From an uncultured Sunxiuqinia sp. (GTDB lineage Bacteria > Bacteroidota > Bacteroidia > Bacteroidales > Prolixibacteraceae): DNA of 64,000 nucleotides. The notes under the pieces are model-generated. The model did no database searches, was not told where the DNA came from, and saw nothing but the letters and a program-made list of their open reading frames with translations. How positions within the stretch are numbered: the stretch's first letter is position 1; every line of letters starts with the position of its first letter. A program made the translations under genes and the position numbers. The DNA lies in assembly GCF_947495665.1 (NCBI RefSeq), contig NZ_CANLZV010000001.1, forward strand, positions 186,001 to 250,000, read 5' to 3'. Positions 23,023 through 32,361 of the stretch are shown here, one piece after another.

Positions 23023-26000
23023 ATGCTGAATAAATTTATTCGTTTCTTTTTAGAAAACAAGCTGGTAACCTTCCTGTTGCTCCTGGTTCTAGTGGGCTGG
23101 GGAATGGTTAACTCACCTTTTCGATGGGACATTGGTATTTTGCCCAATGATCCTGTTCCGGTTGATGCCATCCCCGATATTGGGGAAAACCAGCAAATTG
23201 TATATACCGAATGGCCTGGCCGTTCGCCACAGGATATTGAAGACCAAATTTCTTATCCGCTGACCACATCGCTTTTGGGAATTCCCGGAGTGAAAACCAT
23301 TCGAAGTAATTCCATTTTTGGCTTATCCAGTATTTACATCATTTTTGATGAAGATGTTGAGTTTTACTGGAGCCGCACGCGAATTTTAGAGAAGCTGAAT
23401 TCGCTGCCACCGGGCACTTTGCCGGCAGATGCTACACCTGCCTTGGGGCCTGATGCTACAGCGCTGGGCCAAATTTACTGGTACACCCTTGAGGGACGCG
23501 ACAGAGATGGAAATCCGGCGGGAGGTTGGGATCCGCACGAATTGCGAACCATTCAGGATTTTCATGTGCGTTATGCATTAACGGCTGCCAAAGGGGTGGC
23601 CGAGGTCGCTTCCATTGGAGGATTTGTAAAAGAGTACCAGGTAGATATTGATCCGGCTGCGATGAAAGCTTATGGGGTGACCATTGCGCAGATTATGACT
23701 GCCGTGAAAAGCAGCAACCTGGATATTGGTGCCCGAACCCTGGAGTTTAACCGCGCCGAATATTTGATTCGGGCCCTAGGATACATCAAAAATCTGGGCG
23801 ATTTGGAGGAAAGCGTGGTGGCCGTGCGCGATCATGTCCCGGTTCGGTTGAAGGATGTTGCTAAAATTAACTTTGGGCCGGCCACACGTCGTGGCGGACT
23901 GGATAAAGGCGGCGCCGAAGCAGTTGGTGGGGTAGTGGTAGCCCGTTATGGAGCCAACCCATTAGAAGCCATCGAGCATCTTAAAGAAAAAATTGCGGAA
24001 ATAAGCCCGGGGCTGCCTTCGAAAACGCTGGACGATGGTACTGTTTCGAAAGTGACAGTGGTGCCGTTTTACGACCGCACTGGTCTGATTAAAGAAACCT
24101 TGGGAACGCTAGAAGAGGCCTTGTCTTTGGAGATTCTGATCAGTATCATCGTGGTCATAGTGTTGGTGCTGAACCTGCGGGCATCGTTGTTAATTTCCAG
24201 CTTGTTGCCCATTGGCGTGCTAATCACCTTTATTACCATGCGACAGTTTGGTGTGGATGCCAATATTGTTGCGCTTTCAGGTATTGCTATTGCCATTGGT
24301 GTGATGGTTGACGTGGGAGTGGTCTTTTCCGAAAATATTATTCGGCATATTGAGCTGCCCGAAAATGTCGGAAAGAAAGGAAAGCAACTTTTGCAGGTCG
24401 TTTATGAAGGAACGACCGAGGTGGCTGGTGCAGTAATGACGGCTTTGCTGACGACCATTATCAGTTTCTTGCCGGTGTTTGCTATGGAAGCGGCTGAAGG
24501 AAAACTGTTCCGTCCGCTGGCTTTTACCAAAACCTTTGCCATGCTGGCTGCCTTGTTGATCGGGCTGGTGCTCATTCCAACCTTTGCCCATGTGGTTTTT
24601 TCGATTAAATATGATAAAAGTCGATCCAAAAAACTCTGGAGTGGCTTGTTGGTGTTGGCAGGTATTGTCCTGGCAGTGTGGTCGGGGAACTACATTGCTT
24701 TATCGCTGACGGCTTTTGGAATCAATGGTTGGTTGGCTGATCGGTGGCCGGCCCATCGCCAGCAGTGGGTGAACTACATCAATGTGGGAATCACGCTGGC
24801 CGTGGTTGTTTTTTTCCTGACCAAAGCCTGGATGCCTCTGGGGGCACAAAACTCCCTGTTGATCAACTTCCTCTTCGTCATTTTAATCGTGGGAACCATC
24901 CTTGGATTCTTGATGCTTGTTGTGCGTTTTTACCCTCGGATTCTGAAATGGTGTTTGAACCACAAGTGGGCCTTTTTGAGTGTTCCCATTTTGATTATTC
25001 TATTCGGAATCACAGCCTGGCAAGGGGTTGACAAACTGTATGGTTTTATGCCCAAATTTGTGAAGGAAACCAAGCTATGGGCTTCTGCCAGTGAGAAGTT
25101 TCCCGGTATTGGAAAAGAGTTTATGCCTACCCTGGATGAAGGTTCTTTCTTGCTGATGCCCACAACTATGCCGCACTCAGGTATTGAGGAAAACCTGGAA
25201 GTGATTCGCTTGCTGGATAAAAAAGTGAATGCAATACCGGAGGTTGAAATGGTGGTTGGTAAATGGGGGCGGGTGAACTCCGCGCTTGATCCGGCTCCGG
25301 TTTCGATGTATGAAAATGTCATCAATTACAAACCGGAATACATGCTGAATGAAGACGGCCACCGCATGCGCTTTAAAGTCAATAAAGAAGGGGCTTTTGT
25401 GCTGAAAGATGGCAGTACCTATAATCGGGCCGATGAAGGTTTCCGCCTGATTGAACAAGAAAGACTGGTGGAGGATAAAAATGGCGAATATTTCCGGCAG
25501 TGGCGTGATAAAATTCATTCACCCGATGATATTTGGGATGAAATTTTACAGAAGGCAACCATTCCCGGTCTGACCTCAGCGCCCAAACTGCAGCCCATTC
25601 AAACACGTTTGGTGATGTTGCAAACCGGTATGCGTGCTCCGATGGGGATTAAAGTGTTTGGACCCGATTTGGAGAGCATTGAAAAAGTGGGGCTGCAACT
25701 GGAAACGGAGCTTCAACATGTGGAAGGGGTCGAGCCCATGTCGGTGTTTGCTGACCGGGTGGTTGGAAAACCTTACCTCGAACTGAACATCAAGCGTAAG
25801 GCGCTGGCCCGTTACGGATTGACTGTGGAAAGCCTGCAGGCGGTGATTGGAAGTGCCATCGGAGGCATGCAGCTGACCACCACCGTAGAAGGACGGGAAC
25901 GCTTTCCGGTTCGGTTGCGCTATGCCCGCGAATTTCGGGATAACCCCGAAGACCTGCAGTCCATTTTGATTCCGACGCCTTCGGGCATGCAAATTCCGCT

Positions 26001-26829
26001 GGCCGAGCTGGTGGACATGCAATATACCCGGGGACCTCAAATGATTAAGAGCGAAAATACGTTCCTGGTGGGCTATGTCATTTTCGACAAAAAGGAAGGC
26101 TATGCCGAAGTTGATGTTGTTGAAAATGCTCAGGCTTATCTGAATGAAAAACTGGAAGATGGCTCGTTTGTGTTGCCGGCCGGTATGAGCTATGTATTCA
26201 CCGGAAACTACGAAAACCAGATTCGGGCAACAAATCGCCTGCTTATTGTGATTCCGATTTCGCTGATTGTGATTTTCCTGATCCTGTACTTTCAGTTTCG
26301 TTCTGTAACCTCAACCACGCTGATTTTTTCAGGAATACTGGTTGCGCTTTCAGGTGGCTTTATCATGATCTGGCTGTACGGACAACCTTGGTTTATGAAT
26401 GGAACCTTGGCGGGGCACAACCTGCGTGATCTGTTTCAGGTGGGAACGATTAACCTGAGTGTGGCCGTTTGGGTGGGCTTTATTGCCCTGTTTGGGGTAG
26501 CCACCGATGATGGGGTGCTGATCAGCACTTACCTCAATCAGCTTCGGGAAAAACATACTCCACAAAGCATTAGCGAAGTGCGGGCCATGGTGTTGGAAGC
26601 CGGTTCCAAGCGGGTGCGTCCGGCTATGATGACCACGGCTACGACACTGATTGCACTGATTCCGGTGCTTACCTCAACCGGGAAAGGTTCAGATATTATG
26701 GTGCCTATGGCTATCCCCTTGTTTGGAGGAATGACCATTGAGGTGCTGACCATGTTTGTGGTGCCGGTTTTATACAGTATGTGGCAGGAAAAACAGGTGA
26801 AAAACCGGACTAAAAAATTAAAATCATGA
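23023..26829 (+). CDS. cusA: Heavy-metal RND efflux pump, CusA/CzcA family (extended)
   Basis: The 1268-residue inner-membrane pump uses proton influx to export metal ions through a tripartite complex. Visible HME-RND features: an N-terminal helix before the pseudo-periplasmic WPGRSPQDIEDQI (the usual Y/WPG...EEVE motif), the TM4 charge motif GVMVDVGVVFSENI, MPTLDEGSFLLMPTTMPHSGIEE and the later ATDDGVLISTYLNQL. Usual length is about 1030-1050; about 200 residues are extra. Extra hydrophobic segments lie around residues 535-640 and a charged insertion around 780-850 in the periplasmic region. CusA-type methionines and CzcA-type Asp/Glu are hard to separate by eye, so the metal (Cu/Ag versus Zn/Co/Cd) is not certain; the adaptor and HMA neighbours favour Cu/Ag. 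Confidence 0.92.
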   Translation: MLNKFIRFFLENKLVTFLLLLVLVGWGMVNSPFRWDIGILPNDPVPVDAIPDIGENQQIVYTEWPGRSPQDIEDQISYPLTTSLLGIPGVKTIRSNSIFGLSSIYIIFDEDVEFYWSRTRILEKLNSLPPGTLPADATPALGPDATALGQIYWYTLEGRDRDGNPAGGWDPHELRTIQDFHVRYALTAAKGVAEVASIGGFVKEYQVDIDPAAMKAYGVTIAQIMTAVKSSNLDIGARTLEFNRAEYLIRALGYIKNLGDLEESVVAVRDHVPVRLKDVAKINFGPATRRGGLDKGGAEAVGGVVVARYGANPLEAIEHLKEKIAEISPGLPSKTLDDGTVSKVTVVPFYDRTGLIKETLGTLEEALSLEILISIIVVIVLVLNLRASLLISSLLPIGVLITFITMRQFGVDANIVALSGIAIAIGVMVDVGVVFSENIIRHIELPENVGKKGKQLLQVVYEGTTEVAGAVMTALLTTIISFLPVFAMEAAEGKLFRPLAFTKTFAMLAALLIGLVLIPTFAHVVFSIKYDKSRSKKLWSGLLVLAGIVLAVWSGNYIALSLTAFGINGWLADRWPAHRQQWVNYINVGITLAVVVFFLTKAWMPLGAQNSLLINFLFVILIVGTILGFLMLVVRFYPRILKWCLNHKWAFLSVPILIILFGITAWQGVDKLYGFMPKFVKETKLWASASEKFPGIGKEFMPTLDEGSFLLMPTTMPHSGIEENLEVIRLLDKKVNAIPEVEMVVGKWGRVNSALDPAPVSMYENVINYKPEYMLNEDGHRMRFKVNKEGAFVLKDGSTYNRADEGFRLIEQERLVEDKNGEYFRQWRDKIHSPDDIWDEILQKATIPGLTSAPKLQPIQTRLVMLQTGMRAPMGIKVFGPDLESIEKVGLQLETELQHVEGVEPMSVFADRVVGKPYLELNIKRKALARYGLTVESLQAVIGSAIGGMQLTTTVEGRERFPVRLRYAREFRDNPEDLQSILIPTPSGMQIPLAELVDMQYTRGPQMIKSENTFLVGYVIFDKKEGYAEVDVVENAQAYLNEKLEDGSFVLPAGMSYVFTGNYENQIRATNRLLIVIPISLIVIFLILYFQFRSVTSTTLIFSGILVALSGGFIMIWLYGQPWFMNGTLAGHNLRDLFQVGTINLSVAVWVGFIALFGVATDDGVLISTYLNQLREKHTPQSISEVRAMVLEAGSKRVRPAMMTTATTLIALIPVLTSTGKGSDIMVPMAIPLFGGMTIEVLTMFVVPVLYSMWQEKQVKNRTKKLKS

Positions 26830-28070
26830 AACAGAATCCTTTTATAAAATATTTAACCGGGATGTTATTGTTGCTGCTCCTTAGTATGGGGGCGGGGGCA
26901 CAGGAACAGCTGAATACTTACCTGGTGCGGGCAGCTGAAAACAACCCGAACCTGCAAGCCCGGTTTTACGACTATATGGCAGCCTTGGAACAAGTGCCCC
27001 AGGTGAAAGCTTTACCCGATCCGCAGGTGGCTTTTCCATCGTTCACGCTGCCGGCTGGAGCACGCGTTGGTGTTCAGCAATACAAGTTCTCGGCCACGCA
27101 AATGTTTCCGTGGTTTGGTACCCTGAAAGCCAGGGAAAATGTGGCCGTACAACAGGCCAAGGTGAAGTATGAGCTTTTTGAGGAAACCAAGTCAGCCTTG
27201 TTTAATGACGTTCGTGCGACCTATTACAATTTCTATTTCAACGAAAAGGCCATTCGTATCATTCAGGATAACCTGCTTGTGCTGGAGCGTTTTCGGCGCA
27301 TGGCAGCCATCAAGGTCGAAGCCGGAATGGTGTCGGCGGTGGATCAGTACCGGCTTGAAATGGAAACGGGGGATCTGGAGAATGAACTGGCTTTGCTGAA
27401 AGACCAACGGCAGGTGTTGCAGGTTCAGTTTAATAAGCTGTTGAATGACGATCGCAATCAGCCTATTGATTTGCCGGATGAACTTTGGGAAACCGAAATG
27501 GCCCAAAGCAAGACGGCAGCGCTGGATAGTATTCTGAATCAGAATCACCAGCTGCTTAGCCTGGACTTACAACAAGAAGCCTTGCGCTTTAAGAAGGAGT
27601 TGGCTGAAAAGTCGGGCAAACCTACCTTCTCGCTCGGTATTGATTATTCCATTGTTGAAAAAGGAGCAATGCAGCCCAAAGGGACTGATTCGTTTATGTT
27701 TCCGAAACTTGGCCTGACGATACCACTTTACCGTAGTAAGTACAAGGCGATGGTGCAACAGGTAGCGTATGAAGAAACGGCGAATGCTTTTGAAAAGCAA
27801 AGCTTGTCGAACAGCCTGGAAAGCTTGTTTGAAATTGCCTGGAAAGAGTACCTGGATGCGAAGCGTCGAAAGGCTTTGTATCTGAGTCAGACCGAGCTGG
27901 CCGAGAATTCTCTGAGTATTCTGGAAACTGAATATGCCTCCAGCAGTCAGAATTTTGAAGAGATTTTGAGAATGGACCGGAAGCTGCTGGAATATGCCCT
28001 GGAACTGGAAAAAGCCAAAACCGATCAACAGGCGGCTATTTCCATGATTCATTATTTGATGGGGAATTAA
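26826..28070 (+). CDS. TolC-family outer-membrane efflux protein (CusC-like)
   Basis: The 414-residue protein overlaps the pump gene by four bases (ATGA), so the two are translationally coupled. It has a signal peptide (cut at GAGA-QEQ) and long amphipathic coiled-coil helices, for example residues about 100-190 and 290-400, in two repeats, as in TolC channels. The N-terminus has LNTYLVRAAENNPNLQARFYDYMAALEQVPQVKALPDPQV, the usual first-repeat signature. It forms the outer-membrane exit duct of the pump and adaptor. Slightly short for the family (typically 420-480), but complete. Confidence 0.92.
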   Translation: MKQNPFIKYLTGMLLLLLLSMGAGAQEQLNTYLVRAAENNPNLQARFYDYMAALEQVPQVKALPDPQVAFPSFTLPAGARVGVQQYKFSATQMFPWFGTLKARENVAVQQAKVKYELFEETKSALFNDVRATYYNFYFNEKAIRIIQDNLLVLERFRRMAAIKVEAGMVSAVDQYRLEMETGDLENELALLKDQRQVLQVQFNKLLNDDRNQPIDLPDELWETEMAQSKTAALDSILNQNHQLLSLDLQQEALRFKKELAEKSGKPTFSLGIDYSIVEKGAMQPKGTDSFMFPKLGLTIPLYRSKYKAMVQQVAYEETANAFEKQSLSNSLESLFEIAWKEYLDAKRRKALYLSQTELAENSLSILETEYASSSQNFEEILRMDRKLLEYALELEKAKTDQQAAISMIHYLMGN

Positions 28071-28111
28071 TCGGGAGGTTCAATTAACGTTTTAGACTAT
28101 CAGAATATATT

Positions 28112-30013
28112 GTGATGAAAAAATTTAATCAATACATACAAGAAAACTATAAGTTCCTGCTTGGAGCTTTAGTGTTTGGCCTGTTTTTGGGCTGGGTGTT
28201 CTTTCATTCTTCAGCCGAAACAGCAAGTTCAAAGTCACTGACCGAAGGCCATGAGGGCCATGATCATGAATCCGATGATCCAACCACCTGGACCTGTTCC
28301 ATGCACCCGCAGATTCAACAGGAGAAACCGGGCGATTGCCCCATCTGCGGGATGGATCTTATTCCGCTGGCTTCGATGAATGCCGGTGGAGAAGATATTG
28401 ACCCCAATGAAATTCAGCTGAGTGAATCGGCTGCCAGTCTGGCCAATGTGCAAACCAGCCGTGTGGTAAAAGCCATTCCGAAGAAAACCATTCACATGCA
28501 AGGAAAGGTTGAGGCGGATGAGCGCAAGGTCTCCGAACTGACGGCCCGGTTTGGCGGGCGCATTGAAAAATTGTTTGTCAATTTTACCGGGCAGCAAGTG
28601 CGCCAAGGCGAGAAGCTGGCTACCATTTATTCTCCGGAATTGCTGGCTGCCCAGCGCGAACTAATGGAAGCCATGAGCTACCGGGAAACGCGTCCGGGAC
28701 TTTACCGGGCTGCCCGGAATAAGCTGAAGTTGTGGGACCTGACGGATGCGCAGATCGATGCGATTGAGGCCTCTAAAACACCGCAGCAGTATTTTGATGT
28801 GCTGTCGCCCATTTCGGGCACGGTGAATAGTCGCAATGTGGCTATTGGCGATTACGTGAAAGAAGGACAGCAATTGTTTAAGCTGATCGACTTAAGTAAG
28901 CTTTGGGTGATGTTTGATGCCTACGAAAATGACCTGCCCTGGATTAAAGCAGGCGATGAAATGGAGTATACCATTCAGGCTTTACCTGGTGAAACCTTTA
29001 CCGGTAAGGTACGCTACATCGACCCTTTTATTGATCCAACAACGCGTGTGGCAAAGGTTCGTCTGGAGTTGAACAATACACAACAAAAGGTGAAACCCGG
29101 CATGTTTAGTTCCGGCGTATTGGAATCTTCGATCGCCAACGAAGCTCAATTGCTGGTTCCTAAATCCGCTATTTTATGGACCGGGAAACGGGCCGTGGTG
29201 TATGTGAAAGTGCCGAACCGCGAAACGCCCTCCTTCCTTTACCGCGAAATTGTGTTGGGACCGGTTGCCGGCGACAGCTATGTGGTTGCCGACGGCCTGC
29301 ATGAAGGCGAGGAAATTGCCACCAATGGCGTCTTCAAGATTGATGCCTCCGCTCAGCTTCGTGGCTTGCAAAGCATGATGAATCCGGAGGGAGGAATGGG
29401 ATCAACAGGCCATCAGCACGGTGATATGAACATGGGAGCAAACGCACAAGGTGAACATGCTCAGTTTAAAGCTGCCGGTAATTGCGAAATGTGCAAAGAC
29501 CGGATTGAAAAAGCGGCACTAGCAGTTAATGGCGTTTTCAGTGCGCATTGGGATGCGGAGCAACAACTGGCCCACTTGCAATACGATTCGAAGAAAACCA
29601 ATCCGGAGAAGGTGCAACAGGCCATTGCCAATGCAGGACACGACACCGAAAAATTCAAAGCACCGGATTCGGTATATAATGAACTGCCGGAATGCTGCTT
29701 GTTTGATCGGCTGTCTTATACTGCTCAAGCAACTACGCCGGCTAAGGAAGAACACGCCCACTTTAAAGCTTCAGGTAATTGCGAGATGTGCAAAGACCGG
29801 ATTGAAAAAGCGGCTTTAGCTGTTGGCGGGGTTTCAAGTGCCCAGTGGAATGCGGAAGAACAAATGATCCATTTGCAGTACGACCCGAAGAAAACGAGTC
29901 CGGATAAAGTGCAGTTAGCCATTGCCAAAGCTGGTCATGATACCGAAGAGTACAAGGCACCAGATGCGGTTTATAACGATTTGCCGGAATGCTGCTTGTA
30001 CCGCGAGGAATAG
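28112..30013 (+). CDS. cusB: RND periplasmic adaptor (CusB-like) with metal-binding N-domain and two C-terminal HMA domains
   Basis: The 633-residue adaptor bridges pump and channel. After a membrane anchor (residues 13-32) come HEGHDHE, then the heavy-metal-binding box CSMHPQIQ...CPICGMDL (about 64-88). The membrane-fusion core runs about 95-430: hairpin around 165-200, barrel-sandwich and beta-barrel later (KAIPKKTIHMQGKVEADERKV, VSELTARFGGRIEKLFVNFTGQ). Unusual are two HMA domains at the C-terminus, with CEMC at Cys458/461 and Cys557/560; each ends in a V-Y-N-[ED]-L-P-E-C-C tail. Standard CusB is about 400-450 residues and lacks these. They may receive copper from the stand-alone HMA protein downstream; that is inference. 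The intergap before it is 41 bases. Confidence 0.92.
   Translation: MMKKFNQYIQENYKFLLGALVFGLFLGWVFFHSSAETASSKSLTEGHEGHDHESDDPTTWTCSMHPQIQQEKPGDCPICGMDLIPLASMNAGGEDIDPNEIQLSESAASLANVQTSRVVKAIPKKTIHMQGKVEADERKVSELTARFGGRIEKLFVNFTGQQVRQGEKLATIYSPELLAAQRELMEAMSYRETRPGLYRAARNKLKLWDLTDAQIDAIEASKTPQQYFDVLSPISGTVNSRNVAIGDYVKEGQQLFKLIDLSKLWVMFDAYENDLPWIKAGDEMEYTIQALPGETFTGKVRYIDPFIDPTTRVAKVRLELNNTQQKVKPGMFSSGVLESSIANEAQLLVPKSAILWTGKRAVVYVKVPNRETPSFLYREIVLGPVAGDSYVVADGLHEGEEIATNGVFKIDASAQLRGLQSMMNPEGGMGSTGHQHGDMNMGANAQGEHAQFKAAGNCEMCKDRIEKAALAVNGVFSAHWDAEQQLAHLQYDSKKTNPEKVQQAIANAGHDTEKFKAPDSVYNELPECCLFDRLSYTAQATTPAKEEHAHFKASGNCEMCKDRIEKAALAVGGVSSAQWNAEEQMIHLQYDPKKTSPDKVQLAIAKAGHDTEEYKAPDAVYNDLPECCLYREE
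29454..30000 (+). repeat. Tandem duplication of an HMA-encoding segment, 297-bp period
   Basis: Within the adaptor gene the two HMA units repeat with a period of 297 bases (99 codons): AATTGCGAxATGTGCAAAGAC occurs at 29480 and 29777. The DNA of the two copies is still clearly alike, suggesting a relatively recent duplication, while the downstream stand-alone HMA gene is a more diverged relative. Confidence 0.85.
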
Positions 30014-30094
30014 AATAAAAAGTTTCGGAATCAGGACGTGCCGGATGCTACAACTAAGCCGGGTGCAATACGTCTTGATTCCGAAACGAACCGG

Positions 30095-30166
30095 AGCCTC
30101 TCATGGGAGTCGAACCCACGACCTGCTCATTACGAGTGAGCTGCTCTACCACTGAGCTAAAGAGGC
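30095..30166 (-). tRNA. tRNA-Thr (anticodon CGT)
   Basis: A complete cloverleaf reads on the minus strand from 30166 to 30095: acceptor GCCUCUU/GAGAGGC (one G-U), D-arm GCUC/GAGC, anticodon arm GCUCA/UGAGC with loop CUCGUAA, variable loop, and T-arm with loop UUCGACU. The anticodon CGU decodes ACG, so threonine. CCA is not encoded. It lies between the adaptor and a stand-alone HMA gene, transcribed against both. Confidence 0.95.
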
Positions 30167-30233
30167 TTAGTGATGTAAAATTAATTGATTCTTACAAGAA
30201 AAAGAGAAATAGTAACCCTAAAAAAGAAGTACG

Positions 30234-30605
30234 ATGAAAACAAAAGTGATGATGCTGGCTATCCTGGTGATGATGGGTGCCGGAACCGTTTTAGCCCAAA
30301 ACAAGAGTGAAAAGTTTAAAGTAAAAGGAAACTGCGGCATGTGCGAAAAGCGCATTGAGAAAGCCGCCAAATCGGTTGAAGGAGTGACCCTGGCCGATTG
30401 GGACAAGAAAACCAAGATGATGGCCCTCAGCTTTGATGAAAGTAAAACCAACGTGGATAAGGTGCAACAAGCCATTGCCAAAGTGGGGCACGACACCCCC
30501 AAGCACAAAGCCAGTGATGAAGTTTACAACGAACTGCCAGGTTGCTGCCAATACGATCGCAATGAAAAAGCCGCAGAAAAACACGATCACAAGCACGACC
30601 ATTAA
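30234..30605 (+). CDS. Exported HMA-domain metallochaperone with His-rich tail
   Basis: The 123-residue protein has a signal peptide (MKTKVMMLAILVMMGAGTVLA), one HMA domain with GNCGMC at 32-37, and a tail EVYNELPGCC at about 94-103 matching the tails of the two HMA units in the adaptor. The last residues are His/Asp/Lys (KHDHKHDH), a further soft/borderline metal site. Function: periplasmic binding and delivery of copper-type ions, by family. It begins 68 bases after the 5' end of the tRNA-Thr gene on the opposite strand and 221 bases after the adaptor gene; transcription with the operon would have to run through the tRNA antisense. Confidence 0.9.
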   Translation: MKTKVMMLAILVMMGAGTVLAQNKSEKFKVKGNCGMCEKRIEKAAKSVEGVTLADWDKKTKMMALSFDESKTNVDKVQQAIAKVGHDTPKHKASDEVYNELPGCCQYDRNEKAAEKHDHKHDH

Positions 30606-30626
30606 TGGTGAACGCTTAGGCTGTAT

Positions 30627-30667
30627 TTTTACTCATCGGGCGACTCAAAGTCACCCGATGAGTAAAA
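30627..30667. repeat. 18-bp inverted repeat after the HMA gene
   Basis: TTTTACTCATCGGGCGAC (30627-30644) and GTCACCCGATGAGTAAAA (30650-30667) pair with one C-A mismatch (a G-U pair on the minus strand) around a five-base loop. It lies 21 bases past the HMA stop codon. It lacks a U-tract after the stem, so it may be a stabiliser or a weak terminator. Confidence 0.6.
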
Positions 30668-30877
30668 CAGCTAAAAGGCTATGGATAATGAAGTTTGCCG
30701 ATTCTGCCCCTTGCTTGAGCGAAGCGGTAACGAGGGGAAGCAATAAGGCGGTCTTTTTCGTCCCTGCTTCCAGCACTCCTTTCTTCAGATCAATTAATTT
30801 CTCCTTTAATCCTTAGGTCTAATTCCATGGAGCAGCCTAATGCTGAGCCAGGGAATATACCTTCGGCAGTAGCGCAG

Positions 30878-31056
30878 AGGCTTGCTGCCCGATCGAATCA
30901 TAGATATTCTCGAAATCATAAGGTGTATTCCATCGGGAATATCAATGGTGCGACGTGGAATCATCCTTCTGACACGTCGAATCGGAGCTATGCCATACAG
31001 CAGCAAGCCTATTCGCTAAGGAATAGTCGTAATTCCACATCGAATAGGCTTCCTGC
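30878..31056. repeat. Nested palindromic repeat
   Basis: AGGCTTGCTG (30878-30887) pairs with CAGCAAGCCT (31001-31010). A separate strong hairpin runs 31000-31056: GCAG-c-AAGCCTATTCG...CGAATAGGCTT-c-CTGC, with inner GGAAT/ATTCC. GATATTC/GAATATC and GCGACGTG/CACGTCG pairs lie between. The short motif CGAAT recurs many times. The arms compete for the same bases, so the true fold is unclear. Confidence 0.55.
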
Positions 31057-31450
31057 GCCAGGGAAGAGAAGGCAGAAGGCACGGTCACGAACTCAAGAAC
31101 GAACGTATGAACGCACGCACACAATCTGACTATCTGAACATCTGAAAATCAATTTTTAATTGAAAAGGCTAAATAATCAAGGTGAAAGGTGAAAGGAGGA
31201 GGCCAATAAAGCTTATTTTCATTCGTGTTTGATAATAGCCCATATTCTCTTCGAATAAGGTAATAAGGGTTGCTTTGTGAAAAATTGAATGGTGCTACTA
31301 AGGTTTAAGAAAACGCTGCTAATAAAAGCATCACGCAAATAACGATTACTAATACCCAATGACCATCATTGACAATTAATGACAAACTTTTTAACCACAG
31401 AGTGACCAGGAGTAATTCACAGAGCAACACAGAACAAAAAATAATGACTA

Positions 31451-31498
31451 CTGAATAACTGACAACTGACAACTGAAAACCGATAACCGATAACTGAC
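31451..31498. repeat. Degenerate short tandem repeat (CTGACAA / CCGATAA units)
   Basis: Seven-to-nine-base units ACTGACA, ACTGACA, ACTGAAA, CCGATAA, CCGATAA, CTGACC follow one another. They are non-coding and imperfect, suggesting slipped-strand expansion followed by decay. Confidence 0.5.
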
Positions 31499-31663
31499 CA
31501 TCCGAAAATCCGGCAAGCTCTGGTAAATTTTTGAAATTCTCTTTCTTCGTTGTTCGTTCTCGAACCTTCTTGTCAGGCAGCTTGTTGGTATCATTGATTT
31601 AAACATAAACAAATATTAAAAGAATCACGTATGCCTTACCAACCATTAAAACCCAAAACACTT

Positions 31664-32254
31664 ATGAAAATAATGCCAGTTCTTCTTTTGGGGGCAATGC
31701 TCGGTTTATTCTCCTGTACTTCGACCAAGCAACATCCGCCCATTTCGGAAAAAATCTATGCTGATCTAATGGCCAAGGGAGCCGCTATTTCCAATCAAAC
31801 ACAAGCTGTTTTACTCCAGCATGTTGGTCAGGCCATGCAGCAAGGAGGAAGCGAGTATGCCGTGTCTTTCTGCAACTTAAAGGCTTTTCCACTGACTGAC
31901 AGCCTAAGCCAGGTTAATCATTGCACCATCGAACGGATTACAGATCGACCACGCAACACAGGCAACAGTTTAAAGAACCAAACCGACAGCTTGATTTGGC
32001 AGTGGACCGCCGGGAATCATCAATCAGGACAGCCGAAAGACACCTTGGTTGCCCTGGGCAATCAGTTGCTGTATTACAAACCAATAAAAATCGGGCTACC
32101 GGCTTGCTTGCAATGCCATGGAAGCACGAATGAAATTGCTCCGCAAACCGTTCAAAAGTTACAAGCACTTTATCCTGATGATCAGGCGACCAACTACCAG
32201 TTAAATGAACTCAGAGGATTATGGAAAATCCAATTCCAGATGGCTAACGATTGA
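31664..32254 (+). CDS. Tll0287-like (DUF3365) haem-binding lipoprotein
   Basis: From the ATG at 31664 (MKIMPVLLLGAMLGLFSC) the protein has a lipobox ending in Cys; a 31631 start would add eleven residues. It is about 196 residues. The Tll0287-like domain (DUF3365) is visible through its CLQCHG c-type haem motif (about residue 158), GSEYAVSFCNLKA in the first half and the late NELRGLWKIQF. Such domains are small haem sensors or electron carriers. The protein is membrane-anchored in the periplasm. A cytochrome c maturation system must supply the haem; none is in the window. It stands alone, downstream of the repeat spacer. Confidence 0.82.
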   Translation: MKIMPVLLLGAMLGLFSCTSTKQHPPISEKIYADLMAKGAAISNQTQAVLLQHVGQAMQQGGSEYAVSFCNLKAFPLTDSLSQVNHCTIERITDRPRNTGNSLKNQTDSLIWQWTAGNHQSGQPKDTLVALGNQLLYYKPIKIGLPACLQCHGSTNEIAPQTVQKLQALYPDDQATNYQLNELRGLWKIQFQMAND

Positions 32255-32361
32255 TTTAAATCCGATCCAGCTTGGTTCTGAAAGACATGATCCGGTGAAA
32301 AGTTCGTACTGCTCAAATTGTGCAAGTATGGCTGCTGACAAGGTGCCCGAAACCGACCCGG

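Larger units (their letters stand above)
30668..31663. other. Gene-free region with palindromes and degenerate repeats
   Basis: About 1 kb with no credible gene. Frames here (for example 30827-31129) give low-complexity Asn/Arg/Ser strings with no family look. The part 30700-30760 (CCCTTGCTTGAGCGAAGCGG then GAGGGGAAGCAA) resembles short interspersed palindromic elements seen in Bacteroidota genomes, though I cannot compare copies here. 30878-31056 is a nested palindrome. 31430-31500 is a run of degenerate ACTGACA/ACCGATA-type units. The region reads as repeat-derived spacer. Confidence 0.6.

Noticed and set aside
30827-31129. 100-residue frame in the spacer
   Set aside because: Low-complexity Asn/Arg/Ser composition, no family look, and lies inside palindromic repeats.
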